This document shows, in pieces, positions 1 to 5,739 of a stretch of DNA of 8,449 nt. The stretch's first letter is position 1. Every line of letters begins with the position of its first letter. Source of the DNA: Roseiflexaceae bacterium (lineage in GTDB: Bacteria; Chloroflexota; Chloroflexia; Chloroflexales; Roseiflexaceae); contig CANHPK010000051.1 of NCBI GenBank assembly GCA_947462525.1, forward strand, positions 1 to 8,449, in the 5' to 3' direction. The position numbers were made by a program, and so were the translations under genes. The notes under the pieces are model-generated. The model made no database searches and was not told where the DNA came from. It was given only the letters and a program-made list of their open reading frames with translations.

Positions 1-578
1 CCGCTTTTGGCGCTGTAGAATGCCGGGAACTCGTTGGTGCCGTAGCCATAGACGGGCACACCGACGGTCTCGAGGTATTCCAACGTCGCCGGCAGATCGA
101 GGATCGACTTGGCACCGGCGCAGACCACGATGACCGGCGTTTTGGCCAGCTCGGTCAAATCGGCCGAAATGTCGAAGCTCGCGCGGGCGTCACGGTGGAC
201 GCCGCCTATGCCGCCGGTAGCAAAGACCTCGATGCCCTTCTGATGCGCCAACGCCATCGTTGCCGAGACGGTCGTTGCCCCATAAGCGCCGTCGGCGATA
301 CACAGCGGGATGTCGCGGCGGGCCAGTTTGCGCACGTCGCTTGCCTGGGCGAAGCGTTCGAGCACGTCGTCGGCCAATCCAACGGTAGCCACGCCGGCGA
401 CGACCCCAATGGTGGCTGGGATGGCACCGCCCGCCCGGATGACGGCTTCCATTTCGCGCGCGACGGTGACATTTTGGGGGTAAGGCAAGCCGTGGGCGAT
501 GACGGTACTTTCGAGCGCAACCAATGGCTGTTTGGCGTCGATGGCTGTGGCGACGGCAACCGATGTATCGATGCGCAT
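1..578 (-). CDS. psuG: Pseudouridine-5'-phosphate glycosidase, 5' part (runs off the left edge)
   Basis: Reading from the ATG at 578 leftwards gives 192 codons with no stop, about two thirds of a family protein of roughly 300 residues; the C-terminus lies outside the window. PsuG (the IndA-like family) cleaves the C-C glycosidic bond of pseudouridine 5'-phosphate to uracil and ribose 5-phosphate in the cytoplasm, the second step of pseudouridine breakdown after the PsuK kinase. Seen in the sequence: VALESTVIAHG (residues 20-30, with E23 at the place of the catalytic Glu), FATGGIGGVHR (119-129), FDISADL (135-141, D140) and VCAGAKSILDL (152-162, with K157 at the place of the lysine that forms a Schiff base with the ribose). 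An AAGGAA Shine-Dalgarno lies just upstream of the ATG. The gene has its own promoter and a terminator separates it from map. psuK is not in view; it could lie beyond the edge. Confidence 0.95.
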   Translation of the reverse strand, partial: MRIDTSVAVATAIDAKQPLVALESTVIAHGLPYPQNVTVAREMEAVIRAGGAIPATIGVVAGVATVGLADDVLERFAQASDVRKLARRDIPLCIADGAYGATTVSATMALAHQKGIEVFATGGIGGVHRDARASFDISADLTELAKTPVIVVCAGAKSILDLPATLEYLETVGVPVYGYGTNEFPAFYSAKS

Positions 579-608
579 GGCGTTCCTTGTCGGGCAGAGG
601 AATTTTTG

Positions 609-636
609 TCTGCATATAGTATAGACGGTATGCAGA
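609..636. promoter_or_regulatory. Perfect 8-bp inverted repeat around the psuG -10 box, operator candidate
   Basis: TCTGCATA (609-616) and TATGCAGA (629-636) are exact reverse complements. The 12-bp centre contains the TATACT -10 box, and the half-sites are 20 bp apart centre to centre, about two helical turns. That is the usual geometry for a dimeric repressor binding over a promoter. No regulator gene is visible in the window, so the bound protein is unknown. Control by a pseudouridine- or nucleoside-responsive factor would be a guess based only on the downstream gene. Confidence 0.5.
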
Positions 637-647
637 ACGCACGGCAA
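618..647 (-). promoter_or_regulatory. Sigma70-type promoter of psuG
   Basis: On the minus strand TTGCCG (647-642) and TATACT (623-618) are separated by 18 bp. This predicts a transcript start near 611 and a leader of about 30 nt before the psuG ATG at 578. The -10 box matches the consensus at five of six positions and the -35 at four of six. The call rests on sequence and position only. Confidence 0.6.
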
Positions 648-691
648 CCCGTCAGGGCTGTACGCAGCAGACGATGCGTCAGCAGATAGCG

Positions 692-714
692 AAAACCGGC
701 ACACGCGGTGCCGG
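692..714 (-). terminator. Intrinsic terminator downstream of map
   Basis: On the minus strand CCGGCAC (714-708) pairs with GTGCCGG (702-696) around the loop CGCGT, followed by TTTT (695-692). It begins 27 bp after the map stop codon and lies before the psuG promoter, so it separates the two transcription units. The T tract is short, so termination may be incomplete. Confidence 0.7.
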
Positions 715-740
715 CAGTCGGAGTGTGTGGCAGTGCCGGA

Positions 741-1490
<750 letters not shown>

Positions 1491-1496
1491 GAGTGT

Positions 1497-1502
1497 TCCT
1501 CA
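1497..1502 (-). promoter_or_regulatory. map ribosome binding site overlapping the upstream stop codon
   Basis: On the minus strand the acyltransferase stop TGA (1502-1500) is embedded in the map Shine-Dalgarno GAGGA (1501-1497), with a 6-nt gap to the map ATG. A ribosome finishing the acyltransferase would stop on the map initiation region. This indicates a shared mRNA and probable translational coupling. Confidence 0.8.
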
Positions 1503-3353
1503 ATGCGTAGATCGAGTCGGTAGCGACTCGTCTGGGAAATGCGTATCGCGGATGCGCAACATAGGTACTTCGACGAAACGATAGCTCAGTGTTGCTACTG
1601 TTCCTGAGAGGAACAGATACGCCACCAAGAGACCCACGAGTTCCTGCCATGTCGTCGGCGTGCCGTAGTGTTGCGTGAGATATTGCTGCATCATTAGATG
1701 ATACAGGAATAATGAAAAACTCACGAGGGCGATGCCTCTCACAAGGCGATCCATGATGCTCCAGCCGAGCGTTGCGACATGCTCAAACGCAGGGATGACC
1801 AACGCGGCACCACAGACAATAAGGGTGTGTCCGAGCAACATCGCGATTCCGTACCACCGTGTCTGGTCAACCAACAGTATGAACCCCGTGACGAGCATGC
1901 CGAGACCCGGTGCATACCCAATGTGCGCGAGTGACCGGAACCAGTGCGGCCGTTCGATGCGAATCCAATGAATCAGAATACCCCAAACCATCGAATCGAG
2001 GCGGTTGATACTCGTCATTTCGAGCCCACCGAGTGCATCACTCGGTACGAGGAACTGCACGATGACGCGCCCAAGCAGGGTAATCGTCGCGAATCCCACA
2101 ATGGTCACGACAAAGGGGTTTTTGTGTGTGGTGGTGCGCAACACTGCCCAGAATGCGAGTGGAAGCAAGAGGTAGAACAATTCTTCGGTAGCGAGGCTCC
2201 ACCAAAACGCAAAATCTTTCGCGATGTAGTAGGGATGGACCGCACCCACAAACAATATGCTCCGGAAGTAGCCAAGCAGGTCCGTCGGCGGTGCGAAAAA
2301 CCATACCACCACCGCAGATACATAGGCTGCCGGGAGTGTACGCAACCAGCGACGTTGCCAAAAACGCGTGACCTGCGAAAAGTCGCCAAAACGTGTGTTG
2401 ACACGCAAGATAATCCCACCGATGAGGTACCCACTGAGTGCAAAAAAGATGTCGACACCTAACCCACCGAATGACACAAACCAGCGGTACACGTCGCGGG
2501 TGGTCGACCATTCGGTATACAACAACGGCACGGTGTGTGCGGTCACCACAAAGAGCACAGCGACAGCACGCATGATGTCGAGCCCCAATCGTCGACCAGT
2601 TGGGACAGTATGTGAGATGCGACGATGCCGTTGTCGGATCGCACTGATAACCATCAACGCAATGCAGAGCGTGCGCCCGCCGCGGTCTAGGAGCAATGTC
2701 GGTTGTGCGTAGCCCACTGCAGATTCTTGGAGTATCTGCACGACCAAAACGGCGCACAGCCCAAGCCAGGTAGCGAACCCGAGCCAACGCCCACGGACAA
2801 GCCACCAGGCAGCTACCACGATGAGGAGTGCGTATTCACCAAGATGCAATGCCGTGCGGAGTGGTGACCATGGCAGCTCGCGGACACGAAATGCGTCGAC
2901 AATCACCCCAAGCGACCGCGAATCGCCGGGAACAATCCGTGTTTCACTCGTGATTGATAATGCAGAGAATTGCGGTGTCTGCGGCAAGAGGATCAGTGCC
3001 TGACGATATTGTTCTGAGGGGAGGAACGTGCTCTGTGTTGATCCGTATGTGATGGTGACGGGGAACGGTTCGCCAGGCGGTGTATGCCAGCGCCATGAGG
3101 CCGCACGCCAAGGCGCATCGCCGAAACGAGCTACATTGATGCGCGTGTTGCCATCGAACCATACCCCATCTGGATCTTGACCGAGTGTTCCATCAACGAG
3201 CCTCGGGTCTGACAACGAAATGTAGACCTGCTTCGGCCGTGACATAAAAACGGTGCTGATGGCACCAATAATCAGACATGCGCACACAAAAAAGGCTACA
3301 CGCAACAATCGCGGTGTGCTGATGGTATGGGTATGTTCGTTCTCAGGGTTCAT
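1500..3353 (-). CDS. Acyltransferase 3 (OafA/YrhL-type) membrane protein with N-terminal extracytoplasmic extension
   Basis: A 617-residue multi-pass membrane protein. Acyltransferase-3 proteins move acyl groups, often acetyl, across the membrane onto surface glycans. The core spans about residues 254-595: LDIMRAVAVLFVVTAH with R262 and the likely catalytic H273; GVDIFFALSGYLI (299-311); an arginine-rich RFWQRRWLRTLPAAY (330-344); WSLATEELFY (385-394); and a closing SYRFVEVP. Before the core come one membrane segment (about 18-37), a soluble stretch of about 130 residues that should lie outside the membrane (38-168), and two or three further membrane segments. I do not recognise that soluble part. 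The ATG at 3353 is preferred over an in-frame ATG at 3371 because AAGAG lies 6 nt before it, while the upstream ATG has no purine tract. GC in several lines counted by hand is about 50-58%, lower than in map and psuG (about 70%). The acyl substrate cannot be read from the sequence. Confidence 0.9.
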   Translation of the reverse strand: MNPENEHTHTISTPRLLRVAFFVCACLIIGAISTVFMSRPKQVYISLSDPRLVDGTLGQDPDGVWFDGNTRINVARFGDAPWRAASWRWHTPPGEPFPVTITYGSTQSTFLPSEQYRQALILLPQTPQFSALSITSETRIVPGDSRSLGVIVDAFRVRELPWSPLRTALHLGEYALLIVVAAWWLVRGRWLGFATWLGLCAVLVVQILQESAVGYAQPTLLLDRGGRTLCIALMVISAIRQRHRRISHTVPTGRRLGLDIMRAVAVLFVVTAHTVPLLYTEWSTTRDVYRWFVSFGGLGVDIFFALSGYLIGGIILRVNTRFGDFSQVTRFWQRRWLRTLPAAYVSAVVVWFFAPPTDLLGYFRSILFVGAVHPYYIAKDFAFWWSLATEELFYLLLPLAFWAVLRTTTHKNPFVVTIVGFATITLLGRVIVQFLVPSDALGGLEMTSINRLDSMVWGILIHWIRIERPHWFRSLAHIGYAPGLGMLVTGFILLVDQTRWYGIAMLLGHTLIVCGAALVIPAFEHVATLGWSIMDRLVRGIALVSFSLFLYHLMMQQYLTQHYGTPTTWQELVGLLVAYLFLSGTVATLSYRFVEVPMLRIRDTHFPDESLPTRSTH

Positions 3354-3587
3354 TACTGACTCTTGGTACATGGACAGTGATTCGATAGTGATTCGGTATG
3401 AAGCGTCACATATGTGGCTCGCGGTTTGGTGCCTGGGGATATTTTACACGAGCACGGTCAAAGAGACGGTATTGGCGACAGTACCGACGACTGCGACGTT
3501 CGCTGTGCCGCGTCAAGCCAGCGCAGAGCAGGAAAGACGACGGTTATGTCTCAACAGAAGAAGTGTATTGGCCGTACTGTGGAGCTA
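3354..3587. other. Intergenic region between the WecA-like and acyltransferase genes
   Basis: 234 bp with no credible coding sequence on either strand. I see no convincing terminator after the WecA-like gene: the only short hairpin, CGGTA with TACCG near 3470-3490, has a 5-bp stem and no T tract. I also see no well-spaced promoter; TTGACC and TAAAAT on the minus strand near 3450-3460 are only 9 bp apart. The region may be transcribed through from the upstream gene, or hold a weak promoter. Confidence 0.5.
3376..3395. repeat. Two 9-bp direct repeats upstream of the acyltransferase start
   Basis: AGTGATTCG occurs at 3376-3384 and 3387-3395, a period of 11 bp or about one helical turn. The pair lies 23-42 bp upstream of the preferred acyltransferase start and overlaps the leader before the alternative ATG at 3371. 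It could be a binding site for a regulator that reads direct repeats, or chance. Confidence 0.35.
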
Positions 3588-4586
3588 TCAGTCTCGATGC
3601 TGAACCTCAAAATACACCAATCCCGCCACAAACAACCCCAGCAACCCTGCCCCGGCGACATAGGCATCGATGGTGGTCGAACTGGCGACGTAGCTGGCAA
3701 AGACGCCGCCCAGGCCGGCCAACAGATAGCATGTCAACACCGCCTCGCGGCGGGTCATGCCGCCGGCCACCAGCCGATGCGATACGTGGTCTTTGCCGGG
3801 CGTCGTCAGTGGATTGCGGCCGCGGCGCAAACGCGACACAAAGACCAACGTCGTGTCGAACAACGGCAAGGCCAGCACAGCCAGTGGAATCATCCAGGTA
3901 ATCGCCGTGATGTTACTGGGGAAGCGCAGCTTGATGCCCAACACTGCCAAAATCAAACCAATAAACAACGACCCCGTGTCGCCCATAAAAATCGACGCGG
4001 GATTGAAGTTGTAGCGCAAAAAGCCGAGACAGGCCCCGATCAATCCCGCCGCCAATGCGCTCACCAAAATCTGCCCGCTCTGGGCAGCCAAGAGCAAGAA
4101 GAAGATGCCGCACACCGCAGCCACTCCGCTCGAGAGTCCATCCATGTTATCCAGCAGATTGAGTGCGTTGGTGACCCCAACAATCCACAGCATGGTGAGC
4201 GCCCAGTTGTACCACGGAGTCTCAAATAACTGGATCTGGACGCCGGCGTAGATGAGAATCGCCGCTGCGCAGGCTTGACCAATGAGTTTGGGATAGGCGT
4301 GCAAGGTCCAGCGATCGTCGACCAGCCCGCAGGCCGACACCAATGTGGCAGCGGCGACGATGGCAATCAGCTCGCGGATGTAGAAGCGGTCACCAAAGAC
4401 CAGCAACGCGCCCACACAACCGGCATAAATGGCCAGGCCACCGAGGAGCGGCATGGGTGCATTGTGGATTTTGCGCTGTGCTGGTGCATCCACCGTGCCG
4501 GTGCGGAGTGCGATGTAGCGGGCGAGCGGCGTGGCACCAATCGCGATGAGGAACGCACTGAGGAGGACTATCAAGGGAGTCGTCAT
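3588..4586 (-). CDS. WecA/TagO-like polyprenyl-phosphate sugar-1-phosphate transferase (MraY superfamily)
   Basis: A 332-residue polytopic membrane protein, a normal length for the family, with about ten hydrophobic segments. The family transfers a sugar 1-phosphate, commonly GlcNAc-1-phosphate from UDP-GlcNAc, to undecaprenyl phosphate on the cytoplasmic face and so starts synthesis of lipid-linked glycans such as O-antigen, teichoic acid or exopolysaccharide. Motifs seen: RKIHNAPMPLLGGLAIY (38-54); GLVDDR with the Mg-binding aspartates D90-D91; NALNLLDNMDGLSSG (140-154); RYNFNPASIFMGDTGS (191-206); and GKDHVSHRL (264-272), in the place of the HIHH-type loop of WecA and TagO. MraY itself is less likely, because the PMPLLGG and DHVSHRL forms suit the WecA/TagO branch. 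The ribosome binding site is weak (AAGAAA, far from the ATG). The donor sugar is not determinable. The acyltransferase downstream suggests an acylated surface polymer. Confidence 0.93.
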   Translation of the reverse strand: MTTPLIVLLSAFLIAIGATPLARYIALRTGTVDAPAQRKIHNAPMPLLGGLAIYAGCVGALLVFGDRFYIRELIAIVAAATLVSACGLVDDRWTLHAYPKLIGQACAAAILIYAGVQIQLFETPWYNWALTMLWIVGVTNALNLLDNMDGLSSGVAAVCGIFFLLLAAQSGQILVSALAAGLIGACLGFLRYNFNPASIFMGDTGSLFIGLILAVLGIKLRFPSNITAITWMIPLAVLALPLFDTTLVFVSRLRRGRNPLTTPGKDHVSHRLVAGGMTRREAVLTCYLLAGLGGVFASYVASSTTIDAYVAGAGLLGLFVAGLVYFEVQHRD

Positions 4587-4630
4587 TGTTAACGATTTCT
4601 TATCTACAGCCGGGCAAAAATGGTACTACT

Positions 4631-4636
4631 ATTATA
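4631..4636 (-). promoter_or_regulatory. Likely -10 box for the WecA-like gene
   Basis: A perfect TATAAT on the minus strand (4636-4631) lies about 45 bp upstream of the start codon at 4586. No good -35 hexamer is found 16-18 bp further upstream. That zone instead holds a short dyad, ATCGG (4645-4649) with CCGAT (4655-4659). Either the promoter needs an activator or it relies on the -10 alone. Confidence 0.45.
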
Positions 4637-4691
4637 GAATGCATATCGGAACAGCCGATGGCCTCTACTCTACGGTCAGGACGTATTGAAC

Positions 4692-5207
4692 ATGACAACC
4701 CGCGAATTCCTCGCACCACTCATAGCCGCATACCAGACCGCGCTGGCAGGGTTGCCGGTACCGCAGCAGGCCACGGTCCAGTTCAGCATCGGCATTGCCA
4801 CCTCGGACACCAACGAACGTTGGCAGTTCGACGCCAACGGCGCACAGGTGACCATACGCGATGTACCCAGCGATACCGTCGATTTTCTCTTCGAGACGAC
4901 CAAAACCCGCTTGGAGCAATTTGTCGATGCCAATGGCGTGACGTTTTTGTTGCGGCCCATCGCCAACGGCAAGATGAGCGGCTTCAAGGCGTTGCGGGGC
5001 ACGTTGCGCATGGTGATGAACGAGGGCGACGAGTACAAAATCGTCTTTGGCGGTGCGACGATGCCCGAGGCCGTGATGCGCATGGGGCAACAGGATGCGC
5101 TGGGATTGCTGGCCGGTACGCTCAACGCCCAGGCAGCGGTCTTTTCGGGGCGGATCCGCATCGACAGTGGAATGTCGTTTTTGATGAGTCTCGAGCGTTT
5201 TCTCTAG
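4692..5207 (+). CDS. SCP2-like (sterol carrier protein 2 fold) lipid-binding domain protein
   Basis: A 171-residue soluble protein without signal peptide or membrane segment. The clearest evidence is the C-terminal part: DALGLLAGTLNAQAAVFSGR and the following IRIDSGMSFLMSL (residues 135-166) match the closing part of SCP2 domains, where a helix containing 'L.G..n.q.a...G' is followed by a strand reading 'i.G......l'. The middle carries the expected strands (TVQFSIGI, RWQFDANGAQVTI). SCP2-fold proteins bind lipids or acyl-CoA in a hydrophobic tunnel; the ligand here is unknown. At 171 residues it is longer than a minimal domain of about 110. The ATG at 4692 is preferred, with AGGA at 4678-4681, 10 nt upstream; an in-frame TTG at 4686 would sit only 4 nt from it. 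The gene stands alone, divergent from the WecA-like gene and closed by its own terminator. No good promoter was found upstream. Confidence 0.75.
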   Translation: MTTREFLAPLIAAYQTALAGLPVPQQATVQFSIGIATSDTNERWQFDANGAQVTIRDVPSDTVDFLFETTKTRLEQFVDANGVTFLLRPIANGKMSGFKALRGTLRMVMNEGDEYKIVFGGATMPEAVMRMGQQDALGLLAGTLNAQAAVFSGRIRIDSGMSFLMSLERFL

Positions 5208-5232
5208 GATAAAAACCCAAGCGCCGCGTTTG

Positions 5233-5262
5233 CCCGGGCACCAACGGTGCCCGGGATTTTTT
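5233..5262 (+). terminator. Strong intrinsic terminator after the SCP2-like gene
   Basis: CCCGGGCACC (5233-5242) and GGTGCCCGGG (5246-5255) form a perfect 10-bp GC-rich stem with an AAC loop, followed by A and six T residues (5257-5262). It begins 26 bp after the TAG. The minus-strand small gene ends at 5268, so the hairpin may also slow transcription arriving from the right, although the minus-strand side lacks an adjacent T tract. Confidence 0.9.
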
Positions 5263-5267
5263 GTCTG

Positions 5268-5486
5268 CTACGCGGTTTTGATGGCAGTCACCACATTCAT
5301 CAGGAAGGTCACGACGATGGGAGCACCGGCGCTTAGCTCGCCACTGACGGCCTCGGGGCCGATCTGTGCACTGCGCGCCACAGTTTCGTTTTTCAACGAA
5401 AAAGCCACATCTACCATGATGGTGCCATGGATGCTGATGTGCTGGACCGATACGACGACGCCGTCGCGATTGCCTGATAGAAACAT
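5268..5486 (-). CDS. Small protein of unknown function, 72 residues
   Basis: I do not recognise this protein. It has no signal peptide and no clear membrane helix; alternating hydrophobic patterns such as GVVVSVQHISIHG and IMVDVAFSL suggest a small beta-rich domain, followed by a hydrophobic stretch near the C-terminus (PIVVTFLMNVV). Three things support it as real: the start ATG (5486) has AGAGG 4 nt upstream (5495-5491), a promoter sits at 5602-5573, and codon third positions are mostly G or C (gtc, atc, ggc, gcc). An in-frame ATG at 5510 would give 80 residues but has no Shine-Dalgarno. It is convergent with the SCP2-like gene and divergent from the LRR gene. Confidence 0.6.
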   Translation of the reverse strand: MFLSGNRDGVVVSVQHISIHGTIMVDVAFSLKNETVARSAQIGPEAVSGELSAGAPIVVTFLMNVVTAIKTA

Positions 5487-5572
5487 AGCGCCTCTATTCT
5501 GCGTGTCCATCGATCTGAAGAAAATGCTTCAACGCGGCGGCAATTGCGCCAAGGTACAAAACGTTGTGATAG

Positions 5573-5602
5573 AGTATAGTGAGATGTGAATGTACAACAC
5601 AA
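5573..5602 (-). promoter_or_regulatory. Sigma70-type promoter of the small unknown gene
   Basis: On the minus strand TTGTGT (5602-5597) and TATACT (5578-5573) are 18 bp apart, the same spacing and the same -10 box as the psuG promoter. The transcript would start near 5566, leaving a leader of about 80 nt before the ATG at 5486. I see no clear hairpin in that leader. Confidence 0.55.
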
Positions 5603-5635
5603 AAATAATTCTCAAAATTTACAGACATGGGAAAG

Positions 5636-5664
5636 TTGCGTCTAAAAGTTTAGAATGTTAGAAT
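5636..5664 (+). promoter_or_regulatory. Likely promoter of the LRR protein gene
   Basis: TTGCGT (5636-5641) and TAGAAT (5659-5664) are 17 bp apart, inside an AT-rich stretch (about 5590-5740) unlike the GC-rich surroundings. The transcript would start near 5671, giving a leader of about 70 nt before the ATG at 5740. A second, weaker option is TTGACC (5666-5671) with TATGCC (5687-5692), but that spacing is only 15 bp. Confidence 0.5.
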
Positions 5665-5739
5665 ATTGACCACAAAAAACTCTTTGTATGCCTCTTCTTA
5701 TTGGCTTGTTTGTCGAATTTTTGTTAGGCAAGGAAAAAC

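Noticed and set aside
195..689. Plus-strand open frame of 164 codons opposite psuG
   Set aside because: The minus strand encodes an unmistakable PsuG with its catalytic motifs; the plus frame has no family resemblance and would overlap the psuG promoter.
2038..2805. Minus-strand open frame of 255 codons inside the acyltransferase gene
   Set aside because: It overlaps the acyltransferase core in another frame, is rich in Cys, Arg and His, and has no ribosome binding site.
3371..3371. ATG at 3371 as the acyltransferase start
   Set aside because: It adds six residues, but no Shine-Dalgarno precedes it, while the in-frame ATG at 3353 has AAGAG at a suitable distance. It remains possible.
3414..4229. 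Plus-strand open frame of 271 codons opposite the WecA-like gene
   Set aside because: Its composition (Gln, Arg and His rich) is typical of the antisense of a hydrophobic membrane protein, and it lacks a ribosome binding site.
5230..5589. Plus-strand open frame of 119 codons over the small unknown gene
   Set aside because: It starts inside the terminator hairpin, has no ribosome binding site and runs opposite a better supported minus-strand gene.
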